Below are positions 1-10,903 of a DNA stretch of 64,000 nt, piece by piece; positions within the stretch are counted from its first letter, which is position 1; each line of letters starts with the position of its first letter. The stretch comes from Paramarasmius palmivorus (lineage: Eukaryota > Basidiomycota > Agaricomycetes > Agaricales > Marasmiaceae): contig JAYKXP010000106.1 in NCBI GenBank assembly GCA_037176845.1, positions 62,001 through 126,000 on the forward strand. Reading direction: 5' to 3'. Position numbers and translations under genes: made by a program. The notes below the pieces were generated by a model. It was given only the letters and a program-made list of their open reading frames with translations, was not told the DNA's origin and made no database searches.

Positions 1-1138
1 CGACTCTGTCTTCTATTGCCGGCACCCCTTGATCTCTCCAGACTTGAACTCCCATTTCTATCTTGATATTGCGAAGAGCGGACACATCATCTCTCCCAGG
101 CTGAGCGTTAGGACTACTTCTCTCCTCGACCATATCCAGAATCGCACCCAAGTTCACATCTGAGTGATTTGGAGAGTCCGATGTGTCGACTTCGAGTCGG
201 AGAGTTTTGAGTCGGGGCAGACATACACGGCGATGATCGTTTGAGAGCGAGAGTAAGGAGCATAGCTGGGCAGTGACGTCGTGTTGCACCACATCTACAC
301 TTTCGACTTCACTGCCCAAAACTAGTGCAAGATATTCCAGGGATGGGGATTGCCTTAGAGCACTGGAGAACCATACCAGCGAGCTTTCGCCGAGACTCCA
401 CTGTTTCATAACTAAACGCAGGCTAATCAGCGCAGATGAAGACCGCTGAAGCATGAAGGACAGAGACTGTAAGACGAGACAGATGGAGTCTGTATCCCCA
501 GGCTCTTGGTCACCCAATCCAATGTCCAGCCTTTTCAAGGATGGGAGGGAGAGAGAGACGAGTATGCCGTGAAGATCCTGCGGTGTTTCCGGTCCAACGT
601 CCAGTCTACGAAGATGCGAGAGCACTACTGGCTCAACAACGTCGTCCCAAGTTGGTCCGTCATTCCACCCAAACGGTTCTTCTACTATGAGATCTTCCAA
701 CTGAGGGCAATGTGTAATGAGGGTGTGGAAATCCATGTAACAATCGAGAATAGCGATGCGGACAGTTGTCAGGTGGTCCCATGAAGGAAAGACTGAATGA
801 GGAGTATCCAACTGGGTCAACTGTGCTATCGTGATGAATTCCATGTCTTTGAGCATAGGTGCATGGTGAATAGCATCCCAAAAGCGATGCCTGACCATGT
901 CGCCATTCGAGTTAACGTGTATGGCCCGAGTATACTTGGGATGTAACCCGGCAGGCGTCGTATAACCAAATTCACGGTAGCTGTTAAGACTGAGAGCTCC
1001 TCCGTGAAGTGTGAAGCGGAATAGGAAGGGATTGGTAAACCGCGACAGGGAACCGAAAATCCCAGGGATGTGCGAATGATGAAGCCAGGTGAATTTGCGG
1101 GATCGATTGAATTCTTGAAGCTTGAAGCTACGGGTTCA
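1..1138 (-). CDS. Type II F-box/LRR-like protein, C-terminal part (runs off the left edge)
   Basis: One minus-strand frame is open from about 1138 down to the window edge. It reads leucine-rich repeats of the same kind as the complete genes at 23.1, 29.8, 31.8 and 33.7 kb, with shared landmarks: RFWDAIHHAPMLKDME, ITHCPQLEDLIVEE, LRRLDVGPET, LPRLKTLRLEVD and LGAILDMVEER. The last corresponds to the C-terminal 'ILDMVEE' or 'ILDTVEE' of the paralogues. The stop codon lies beyond base 1. The N-terminal half (CxxC knuckle, coiled coil, F-box) is missing: upstream of about 1081 the frame enters a dispersed repeat also found at 62.5 kb, and no ATG with an F-box can be seen. It is therefore either 5'-truncated (likely a pseudogene) or its first exons lie beyond the repeat. 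Family membership is clear; function is not. Confidence 0.72.
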
Positions 1139-1412
1139 AGACCTGACAATGGCGATTTTAATCAACTGAGCGTGCATACATATCTGGCTGCGGAGGCCCG
1201 TCGAGAATTTGCTGCGGTGACATTGATTTTGACCCGTAGAGACGAGTTCATGTGGTACCGTACTCTTTGGCGAGAACAGAGAGACTGGATTCCCTCCTAC
1301 GTGGGCTAAACGAATAGATAACACGGGACGTCAGTACCAGCAAGACGTACCCAGCTGTCATCATTGAAATACAATCCTTGAAGAGTATGGCAGTCATGGT
1401 GATGGTTGTAGA
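1074..1412 (+). repeat. Dispersed repeat, copy 1 (related to 55.1-55.5 and 62.5-63 kb)
   Basis: The stretch from 'tgaagccaggt' through 'caatggcgattttaatcaa' and 'agacgtacccagc' to 'gtgatggttgtagaggaagcc' aligns colinearly, with many substitutions, to 62471-62820. Its last part also resembles 55300-55360. Read on the minus strand it gives a peptide LLVLTSRV...SSLSVLAKEYG, matched by LFMLTIHS...SSLSVVTEEYD at 62.7 kb, so the repeat probably derives from a gene encoding a hydrophobic protein. It abuts the place where the F-box frame loses homology. Confidence 0.6.
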
Positions 1413-1586
1413 GGAAGCCGCGCCGGAGGCCCGGATCCGGTCAAAAAATGGCTCAAGGGAAAAATGCCTCATATCCCGCGTGGCAGATCTCTCGGCACTG
1501 TCACTGTATAAAAAGTCGATCCCTTGATACCATTCCCTTTCTCTGTTTCCCCGTTCCCCCACCCTGACCCCTCCGAGTACATCTTC

Positions 1587-1621
1587 TCCTTCTCCTCATC
1601 ATCATCATCATCATCATCATC
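1587..1621 (+). repeat. (ATC)n microsatellite
   Basis: About nine to ten uninterrupted ATC/CAT triplets preceded by a pyrimidine-rich stretch. No gene can be supported around it. Confidence 0.9.
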
Positions 1622-1767
1622 TTGCCCTCATCCTCATCGAAGGCAGACATGCATCGGACTTAGGACTTACGGAGACACAGTTGACCTTGGATTCGCTATT
1701 GGAATGAACGCAAGGTGTTAGTCGATAGTCGAGGAACGAGAGCAGCACGGTATCTAGGAGTAATTAT

Positions 1768-2075
1768 CAGATGGACCCGCGCAAGTTGAAGCTTAAGGTG
1801 CGTAGTCAAGGCTTTCACTTCAGTACTCACCTTCTCATTGTCAATGTTTACTTGACATAGGTGTCTTCTGCGACGTAGGCATCGTCCCTGTGTCCTCCGT
1901 CACATCCTATCTCCAACCCCCTGGGTCTGGGAGAGTCCGTCGGATGAACCCGCGCAGGTTGAAGGTGCATAGCTTTTCACTTTCTATAAACTCCAGTGCT
2001 CACTTCTCATTGTGTCTTCTACCACGTAGGCATCTCACGGCTCATTACCGTCAAATCCTATCTCGGACTCCAACG
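1768..2075 (+). repeat. Two-unit imperfect tandem duplication
   Basis: Unit 1 (about 1768-1915) and unit 2 (about 1939-2075) share in order 'gatg(g/a)acccgcgca', 'gttgaag', 'ctcacttctcattg' (approximate in unit 1), 'gtgtcttct', 'acgtaggcatc' and 'tcctatctc'. The rest of 1414-2562 holds no gene I can support; it is the upstream region of the ferric reductase. Confidence 0.6.
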
Positions 2076-2562
2076 CCATCATCTAGACCGGTCGCTGCGC
2101 GGGTTGTCGGCCTTGTGACACACATCGTTGACAGCTCCTCGTGGTAACTGGTTCGATTTACCCGCAAACAACCCGCCCCGGCAAGTTCATGTTTTTATGC
2201 TATTCGCATCCAAACTTGGTGGTGGTTGTCCTGGGTCTATCTTGCTTCGAAATTCGATTCCGAGTGAGGATGAGGGAGTACAGAGACAGAGACGGATACT
2301 CCGGCTTGAGCCTTGAATCGACTCGGTGAATGTGAATATCACCCCTGATGATTAGGTTCGTATCAGATTCATATAGCAACCTAGCCCGATATACATACAT
2401 AAGGGGTTAAAATCTTGGGATTAAAGCTGACTGTGCCCCTTGCCCCTTGCTTCAGGACCACGTTCTCCCATAACCATCGTCAAGGCTTGGTATTCGTACG
2501 TTTCTTCCTCTTTCTTCTCTCCAAATTACGCAAAAAGCTCACCTTCAACCCCAAAGACACGC

Positions 2563-4700
2563 ATGAAGCCTCTTTTCGCACTCGCCATTGGGCTGGCATC
2601 CTTGCCACGTCCCACTTTCGGACTCGTTGGGATCACGTACAAAATGTGGGACCCAATCTGTGCTCATGCTTGTTTTTACGCTATTTCTTCCAATGCGCTC
2701 TCCTGCTCCAGTCACGAGGAAATGGATGGTATGGATATGGATATGGGAATGGCGATGACAACACCAGAATGCCGTGCCAACGATACATCCTATCTCACCA
2801 CTCTCGCTTGGTGTCTACACACCCGATGTGTTGGTATCCCAACGTCCAAGTTGGAAGCGTATTGGGAGGTATATCCTACGGAGGATAAAGCGGTTGCGCC
2901 AAAGTGGGACTACGGGACTTCGCTTTATAACGTCAACATGACGCAGCCGCCTACGAGGGAACTGGGAGCGGATGATATGCTTAATTTTACGGCTGTCGTT
3001 CCGGATGATGCGTACGATTTGCAGTTTAGGACGTTGGAGCAGATGGTTAACGAGGAGACGATACATGCGAGATATGGGTATGTGTCGCGCTATGGCTTTA
3101 TCTTTCTTTGCATCAATGTTTCTGATGATGGTGTTTATGGTTTAGTGTCGCACTTTTAGTAACGGGATTCGCGACACCTATATTCCTCACATGGATGGGC
3201 TATCTTCCATACATGACGGGGCTTTTGGATAAAATTCGACCTTACCTCGTCTATCCGTCCCTCATAGGAACATACCATGTTCGACCTCTTCCTTACCTCC
3301 TCGGGAACGCGCCTACCGTTGGGCAGGGACTCTACATCGCCTTATTCCTTATCCTCAACATCGTCCTGAGCGCAGTCAACTTCCGCTCCGCCCAACCTAG
3401 CGCATGGTATACATCCCGATACCAAGAAATCATGGCTTGGATCTTCTACCGCACCGGCGTCTTCAGTTTCGCGTTAGCTCCTCTCGTAATCCTCTTTGCT
3501 GGGAGGAATAACATCCTTTTGTGGATGACCAACTGGTCCCATTCGACGTACCTTTTGCTGCATCGTTGGATTGCGCGGATATACACCATTCAGGTGTTGA
3601 TCCATTCCATTACCGGGTTGGTTTTATACCAAGATATGGGAACATACTCCTCGAACCTGACACAGCCGTATTGGATCTGGGGCGCTGTCGCTACAGTAGC
3701 CATCTGTGTTCTATTGCTCGCGAGTGTCCTGCCCATCCGTCGGTGGTCATACGAGGTATTCCTCATCACCCACGTCGTCCTGAATGTATTCGTCGTCGTC
3801 GGGAGTTGGTATCACGTCTACCTTCGCTTCGGGACTGAATACGACTACGTGATGTGGATGTATACGGCGATTGCAGTTTGGTTCTTTGATAGGCTGGTGC
3901 GCGTGATGCGGATTGGGAAGAATGGGATGAGGCGCGCGAAGGTGGTTGATGTTGGGGATGGGTATGTGCGTGTTGATGTTGAAGGGATTAGGTGGAGTGC
4001 AGTACCGGGACAGCATGTGTATGCGTATTTCCCGACGTTGAACCCGTTGAGGCCCTGGGAGAATCATCCGTTTTCGGTGTTGCCTACGGCGATGCTGCAA
4101 TCACCAACGCAGGATGATGCCAAAGGATCGGAGGATAGCCAGCACGAATCGGAAGATGTGGAGAAGCATGGAGGGAGTTCGGCGCATGCGATTCCTGCTT
4201 TTGATTCTGAAGGCCGTCGGACTACGGCTGGATTAACGCTTTTCATCAAGAAATCGACGGGCATGACCAAATACCTGAAGGCTGAGAATCGATTGCTCAC
4301 GCTCTTGGACGGACCGTACCCGAACAATTCGACGGCGTCTGTGCTGCAATGTGATCGGGTGTTGTTGATCGGAGGAGGTATTGGGATTACGAGCCTTTTG
4401 CCTTGGTTGAACAGCCATCCGAACGTCAAGCTGTATTGAAGCGTGAAGGATTCTGCGGAATGTCTGGTCCATGCAATTGAGGGAGCTTTGAGTAGAGTGA
4501 GGGAGAAGGATGTTAGGGTTGGAAAGAGATTGGATATTAGTGAGCTGTTGAGGGATGAGGCGGAATGTGGATGGGGAAAGATTGGAGTTGTTGCGTGTGG
4601 ACCGGATAGCTTGTGCGATGACGTGAGGGCAGCTGTTGTTGCTGCGGGAAGGAAGGGAAAGACGGTTTTCGAGCTTGAGGTTGACGCGTACACTTGGTGA
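2563..4700 (+). pseudogene. Ferric/cupric reductase (FRE family), interrupted by one in-frame TGA
   Basis: Plasma-membrane metalloreductase family: electrons pass from NADPH through FAD and two haems to extracellular Fe3+ or Cu2+ before uptake. Exon 1 is 2563-3077, a 68-nt intron follows, and exon 2 starts at 3146. An N-terminal signal peptide (MKPLFALAIGLASL...) precedes a Cys-rich extracellular part with a Met/Asp-rich loop (MDGMDMDMGMAMT). Transmembrane helices follow with paired haem histidines (WSHSTYLLLHRW...IHSITG and THVV...WYHVYL), an FAD motif ENHPFSV and an NADPH motif GGGIGITSLLPW. The frame then reads VKLY-TGA-SVKDSAECL at 4437-4439, where a Trp would be expected. The same frame continues to 4700 with the conserved C-terminus (VVACGPDSLCDDVRAAV). 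Translation stopping at 4439 would lose the distal NADPH-binding part. Family assignment is secure; functionality is doubtful unless the TGA is a sequencing error. Confidence 0.88.
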
Positions 4701-4923
4701 GCGTAGTAGCGTCTGTATACATTACTTTGAACCGTCGAATGATTTTTGAAATTGTCTCGTTTACACGTGCATTTGTCGCCCAAAGTCATCCTCTCGCCAG
4801 AAGGTCGAAGAACTGAAAAGTCGTCGTGTGGCCGACAGTGGGTCCCATCGGTGTTAGATAAGCTGCGCTTGACTTCTTGATGCACGAGGTTCGTCGACAA
4901 TCCAAGCTCTTCCTCGAACTATC

Positions 4924-6477
4924 ATGGTCCTCGTTCCGTTTGAAATATGGGACGAAATCATTTCCGTATCTGACCCCGCAACATGGCCAACTCTCTGTCT
5001 CGTTTCTAAAACATTTCACCACATGGTTACGCCACACATCTACCAGGACGTATCGTTACTTTGGCCAAGGCAGATTGTTGGATACTTCAAAACTTTGGTC
5101 AGTAATCGGGATGCGGTCCAGTCACTGCGAGCCCTGGACATCTCTGGATTCTTGTGAGTGACCAACTTTCGGTTCTGGACGGGAAAGGATTGATTTGAGC
5201 CAAATAGGGTGATAGGGAACAGCCGATTTCTTTCTCCAGTACCTCGAATGGTTTCAGCAGTTCTCCCACTCGCCGTCAATCTCACAAGCTTGACGCTGGA
5301 TTTCCTACGATTTGGATCATACCTTACCTTCATTGCAAGTATTGTGAACACTTGCGACTTTCCCAGACTGGAAGTCATCAATTTCACAGTAGCTATAATG
5401 AAAGGAACGATTCCATTTCTTAAACGGCATCGGCACACTCTGAAGTCGGTTTCGCTGATGCCGATGATATATTTCGAGCCGCGGGATTCCCTGTTAGACG
5501 GCATCGAGGGGTTAGAGTTCCCTCAGCTCGAGATATTGGGTTCCCATACATGGGTCTTGCAAATGTGGCTCAACGCTTTCTCTATGCCGCGCCTTACATG
5601 CCTCCAGCCAACATGGACCTACATGGACTGGAACACTATCGACGATGTTATCGTCACTGCTCAGGTGCGAGCAAAGGACGCCCTTTCGAGCTTGAAGTTG
5701 GGCATATTACGCCCCGGAGGACTCAAAGCTGCAAATATACAGCTTATAGCTCTCCAGTTGCCTAACTTGACAACTCTTGAAATTCAATTAAAGATTCAGA
5801 TGTCTTCGATTGAAGATATGGGGCTTGATATGGTACGTGAACTTTCCCTTATCTGTGCCTGGAGAAGACTCGATAGTTTTTCTTTAGCCAGCCTTAACCT
5901 CTACTCGGGACTCGCTGCTTTTGTTGTCCAAGCTGCAAGTGTTCAAATGGACAGCTGAGTTCCTGCCGTCCGGCTTTGGTTCCGAGCTTGACCTTCAGAA
6001 TTGGACTGTTGCGTGGCTCGCTATCTTACATCCATCACTATATCTTTGCCAGGTACCAAGTGAGTGTTATCCTCTGCCTACTTTATGACGACGGACATCA
6101 TTGACGCCGACCTAGGTGGGCTCGTTTGGCAACGAGTCACACAGCACGTGTGGTTCCCAGAAGAGCCCCGGGACTCGGATGCAAGAGTGGCGTTCCTATG
6201 GTGCTTCAAACACATTTCCTCGAGAACGTTCCCTGTCATGGACGAATTAATCGAGCTTATGACATGGTATTTTCTCCGACACGACTCCAAACTATCCTCC
6301 CGTGTATCATCGTTCCTCGACAGATATGCACCGTTTGTGGAGGATGACAGCTTGGAGGTGCACGATGTGACAATGGATATCTTGTCGATGGTTTTACTGG
6401 TTCGTCCCATTCAATACAGGGAAGTATTACAGAGCCCGAATTATTCACGGCTTAGAAAGATATATCCAAATGAATAA
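4924..6477 (+). CDS. F-box protein with LRR-like C-terminal region
   Basis: Predicted substrate-recruiting subunit of an SCF ubiquitin ligase; the F-box would bind Skp1. Four exons fit: 4924-5153, 5208-5832, 5888-6059 and 6116-6477. All junctions are GT-AG and keep the frame. The F-box is right at the N-terminus (MVLVPFEIWDEIISVSDP... TLCLVSKTFHHMVTPHIYQD), followed by degenerate leucine-rich strands (LTSLTLDFLRFGS, FPRLEVINFTVA, LEFPQLEILGSH, LPNLTTLEIQL) and an alpha-helical C-terminus ending KIYPNE. It belongs to neither of the two expanded F-box types further right: it has no coiled coil and no MSVVP start. It lies 220 bp downstream of the ferric reductase on the same strand. Substrate unknown. 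Confidence 0.8.
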
Positions 6478-6601
6478 GTATAGGACTGTATAATGCGCAC
6501 GCCTGGTAGATTGTCCAAAATTGCCCATGTATCAAATTACAACAAGAGATAGAGTTCCACAGATATTCATGCAATCAAAATCTTTGCCTCCTCCCCAGCG
6601 C

Positions 6602-6968
6602 TCAATAACCTCGCTGCAGTATCTGCGGGTGGCATTGTTCAAGATGCTTGTTCAGATCATTCACTGTAGAATATATGTTGTCACAATCCCGGTCGGGGCA
6701 CGTATAAACCGTCTTCTGCGGCTGGGATTGTTGGGACTGTTGAGGTGGATTGGTAGGCGCAGTCGTCGTGGACGATGATCCTTGACTATTCATAACGAAA
6801 TCAGTGTGAGTTATACGACACAACCACGACCGCTTACTTCGGATGAGCGTTTGCCCAAAGAGTCGACTGTTGAGTGTTCGTGTACAGTTGGTTCGGTTGG
6901 CGCATTCCGCCTGTCTGTGGGTTTGAACCAGAATTGTGCGGGTTATTCGATTGCCAGTGCGAGGCCAT
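6602..6968 (-). CDS. Small C2H2-like zinc-finger protein
   Basis: Two exons, 6968-6838 and 6785-6602, with a 52-nt intron (GTAAGC...AATAG), give a protein of 104 residues. The N-terminal two thirds are Gln/Asn/Ser/Pro-rich and probably disordered (MASHWQSNNPHNSGSNPQ..., SSSTTTAPTNPPQQSQQSQ). The C-terminus holds one zinc-finger-like unit, YTCPDRDCDNIYSTVNDLNK followed by HLEQCH (C-x4-C-x12-H-x4-C-H). It could be a transcription factor or adaptor; a single finger alone rarely gives DNA specificity. The start was chosen because the ATG directly precedes the low-complexity exon and the splice joins the two in frame. Confidence 0.62.
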
Positions 6969-9089
6969 GATGTGTATGAGGACTGTAGATGGTTGAGACG
7001 ATTGGTACTAATGTATAGTGAGGAAAGTATACGCACGCTGAAGTTTTTATAGCTCAACCAGTGTGGCGACTGCTGGAAGTAGAACTTTGTGGGTCCATGG
7101 TGCGCTTGTTGAACATAGATAACGAACACAGCAACCAACAAGCTCTCTTTGTTGCGCACAGCGCCGATGATGGTAAAGCGTTGTTGTGAGCGAGTCAGAA
7201 GAAGTCTGGGAGCATCACGGACGTACAGCTTGGATTGTCATCGAGAATCGGTGTTTTGTTGAAAGTAGAATAGAATATCGACGAATGACTCGAGGATCAC
7301 CGAATCGGCGCCAATGCGCCTTCAGCGAATGGTGCGCCACGACTTCGAGACTGGCTGTTCTTGATCATGACGTAGGCATCGTGACCAACTGTACATCGGT
7401 ACAAGCAGAGAACCAGGACCATAGCATAGTTTAAGCGTATGCACGTGATCCCAGTGTCAATATGAAGAGCGCAGGCTGAACATCCAGTAGCTGAAGTTGG
7501 TATAGCATCAGGAGCTTGCCAAGGATTGACCTCTGAAATCAGGTAGTCATGAGCGATGCTATCCCGGCAAAAAAAAACAAAAACAAAAGTACACATACCT
7601 TGAGGCTTAGAAGGTACTGGGTTCTCCTAGATCCACCGTCGACAAAACCCCGAACAAAGGTCCAGCATGACGGAGAAGGTCAAGTGCTGTAAGCTGATAA
7701 CTTTGACAGTAGGAAGCAGCGAAAAACTGGATGCTCGTCCATGTAGCATAGCTGGAAGAATGGTCAATACACCGAAGAATATGAGGACTGGCGGATACAT
7801 ACCTATGATCATGCAATAACATCTTGAGAGCTTCATGCACACCTTTTGTGCTAAGGCTAGCTATCCGCGATCCTCGAGACGAGCAATAAAAGAGTTCGAG
7901 ATAGATCCCACCGCACCGAATGGGCAACGGCTAGCCTATACCAAACAGCTTAAAGACAGCCTGAGTTGTGAAGAGCTCAGTGAGCACTCGTCTAAGCCAC
8001 TAATAGTTGTCCATGAGCTGGTACGGTATGAGTATATGGGCGCTTTTGAGACTACAGGATATAATAAATAACGCACCTGGTATCGTAATGTAGTTGGGAC
8101 CATAGAATTCCGGTAACAGCAAGCGTACAAGGTGATTGGTTGCTTTCTGTTCTGAGTGCGAGCTTGGCCTCCAGACCGCCTATTCGGGTCCCTGTTGATA
8201 CCTGAGGATGTCCCAACTCTGATAACCCTTCGCGATATCTCTATCCGGTACTGATTGTACATCCTCTAACACTTCTTCCCTGCAAATCGGACGTCGACCA
8301 CACAGTACCGCGGACCAAAAGCCCCTCAACAATCCAAACTACTGGTCCTCCCATGTTCTCAGCACCCAGAGCCGACCAAAAGCCACACCCACCCAGGACA
8401 ACGAGGTGACAGGTTGGTGAATGTGTGGGTTAGAGTTGGAACATCCAGGCCACTAAAACGCGATGAAGAGTCATGCACGTCCGCAAGGGGGTACCGAAAC
8501 GATAAAGTTGATTGCTAGAATCCGATTTCGATGGCATTGGTGACCTGGATACGAAACTGGGGTGTTCGAGGTGGAGCAACATGGTCGTCTTTCGTCTTAT
8601 GGGGGCATCATGAAGTCCCGAGATAGAGATGCAGTGAATCCGGGGGATACGGGGATGCGATTGTGTATATTCGTCCCATTTAAAGCTCTGAGATCACGAC
8701 GACTCGATGGTAGAAGGAAATCGACGAACGCCTGCACCAAAGCATCTCGTCGGTGATTCACGTCCGGTCGAAGTACCCAACACGTGTCGCTGGCCTTGGG
8801 TATGTTGTTGATGATGAAGAGAAAGGATTGTGCAGGCTATTGGGAGTGTCAGGAGAAGGGGTGTTGGGAGACTGGATGAAGAAAGTGCCTGGGAAAAGAA
8901 TTTGTTTACTCGTGTCTGGGTCTGGGCTTGGGCGTCTTCTTCGTCTTCTTCACAACCACCATCAGTGACCTAAAGTAGGCTCCCTTCAAAACTTTCAAAA
9001 TATGCCAGATTCTCTAGCTGATAATCATAAAGTGGCCCTGCCTGCCTGCCTCACGTCAATTCCGATAGCAAGGGGAATACGCTCGGTGA
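6969..9089. other. About 2.1 kb without a supported gene
   Basis: Several short minus-strand frames between 7600 and 8262 are separated by possible GT-AG introns (for example a 60-nt GTGCGT...TACCAG segment ending near 8015), so an unrecognised multi-exon minus-strand gene is possible. No reading gave a continuous protein with a known domain, and joining the exons produced stops. 8300-9089 shows nothing. Confidence 0.4.
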
Positions 9090-9094
9090 TGCCT

Positions 9095-10491
9095 AATTCT
9101 CCTCAAACACAGTAGAGCTTGTTCCACTTGGACATTTCTACCAGAAATCATTCTGGGGAGATCTCTTTGTTGATTGGTCGAGGGTACGGCTCTTCTCTTT
9201 CTCTAGCCAATGCAAATTGATGCTGATGCACTCAACTATCACAGCGACAGCTAGGATGCCGGGAAAACAAGATGTGGTCGGACCCAAGGGGCCTGATGTC
9301 AGTGTACATGGCGCCAATATCGTAAACACGATCCTTGTCCCCACTTCCGCGCAATAACTCCAAAACGGCGTTTCGTTTCGATTCTTCCCGCAGTTCTCAT
9401 CGATGGAGCTAGACCATTGTATTCTGTACTACGCAAGAAAGTATTCAGAGGATGCGTATGCCGATGATCTAGTTATGACTCGGAAGACTTGGATGAAGAC
9501 GTACCGAACGCCCTTGGACGACAGTCTCTCTGACTGGAAGGTGCAATATCCCTATCTCAAAACTCTTTAGGGACGTCCCGCACCTAGACCCGCTGAAAGT
9601 TATCGGGGAACTTCGTTTCGATACAATTTACTCTTCTGCTGGCGCGCCTGTAGCCAGGTGGCTGCGCAATGGCGAAGCCTTGTGGGCTGTGCCGGCAGGG
9701 CAAAGGAAGGGGCACTCAGAAGCAATTACATTAGGAAGTGGTTTGATACGGTGAGCATGAGTGATTCTCATACTCTTCAAGAACTGACGAGTCGCTAGCT
9801 TCAAGCTAGATAATCCTGCCGAAGAACTCTCCTTTACGTTTGGTCCCCAGTACGATTCCGCGTGGGCTGGCTATCACAAAGCCCGAGAGTCATTGATGCA
9901 TATGAGATATCGGAGGAAAAGAAATTCTGTATGGTCCTCACTTTTCCTTTCCCCGTGGAATGGTACTCATTACTCATAGATCTCGTCGACTCGCCCGATC
10001 TCATGCTAAACTCAACACCAACACCGCGACCATCTTCGCACGATGCCAAGCTACCACCAAAAGATTTCCCGCCCATATACCTCTTCATCCAGCCACTCGC
10101 CATGTCGATATCAGAACTCATATCATGGGGAAAAGGATGCACTCAAACACACTTTTGGTCTTTCGATGAAAGTGGCCATTCTGCGATGTCGGAGAAAGAT
10201 TGCGAGCGATACGGCGTTCCGGAACTCGAACCTTCAGTGGCTAGTCGGTGTCAGCTGTGGACATGGCCAGTTCACGTTTACACTTGTCTTCAAGAGTGGC
10301 AGGTTCGCCATGGCTTTGACCCCGCCACTGCTGATTTCGCTCGGAGTCTAGGATATCCGGAGTTGGAGGTCGTCGGTGTGGAGAAAGGGGAAGTACTAGT
10401 AGGCGTTTACGCCTCGAGTGCCATGCATACGATAGGTACCTCTAGTTTTGCGCATGCTCTTACGCGTTTTCTTACTCATTGTTTCGATTAG
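9095..10491 (+). pseudogene. GNQYN-family copy A, decayed
   Basis: Plus-strand fragments match the middle and end of the intact family member at 58.3 kb, in order: VELVPLGHFYQKSFWGDLF (9110), FSSMELDHCILYYARK (about 9400), LRFDTIYSSAGAPVARWLRN (about 9610), FKLDNPAEELSFTFG (9800), GWLSQSPRVIDAYEI (9862), PPIYLFIQPLAMSISELISW, THFWSFDESGHSAMSEKDCE and HGFDPATADFARSLGYPELE. The N-terminal exons are absent. At least two frameshifts separate blocks: one before LRFDTIY (a stop after YPYLKTL), one between FTFG and GWLSQ. The last exon is a long open frame to 10491. It converges on the type I F-box gene that follows. Function of the family is unknown. Confidence 0.75.
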
Positions 10492-10903
10492 GGACAAGCC
10501 TAGTTCCTTCTCCTTTTGCAACACATGCGCTGAGGCCTTCGATGCCAACTTTACGGAGAAGTCGAATCGAAAGTGGACCAGCAGTTGCCTACCAAGGGTT
10601 CGCATCATGCGTATCCTTTGACCGTGCAACTGCAGTCCTTGCGAATCCCTACCGACATGGCGCCTCAGGCCTCAGATGACAGGACGTGGAAAAGAAAGGT
10701 AGCAAGCACAACCTAGCAGGTCTCTCACAACGAACGTTCGGCAACGATGGAAGAATGCCATTGGGAAGACGAAGTAATCGGTAACTGTTTCAAGCCGTTA
10801 TGCGGATTTGCGGATATTCTCGCTGTGGTGCACTTATCTACGTGAATCATTCCTGTACTAGCTTATTTTGTATGCCTTACATTGTGTCCGTGAACTAAGT
10901 AAT
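10492..10903. other. Convergent intergenic gap
   Basis: 412 bp between the 3' end of pseudogene A and the stop of the F-box gene. I see no coding or repeat signal; it would hold both 3' UTRs. Confidence 0.5.

Noticed and set aside
1587..1621. CRISPR-like or telomeric array
   Set aside because: It is a plain ATC microsatellite; no spaced repeats or TTAGGG arrays occur in the window.
4437..4439. TGA in the ferric reductase as selenocysteine or programmed readthrough
   Set aside because: The position is expected to be Trp, the following context (AGC) is not a known leaky context, and no selenocysteine insertion element was seen; a point mutation is simpler.
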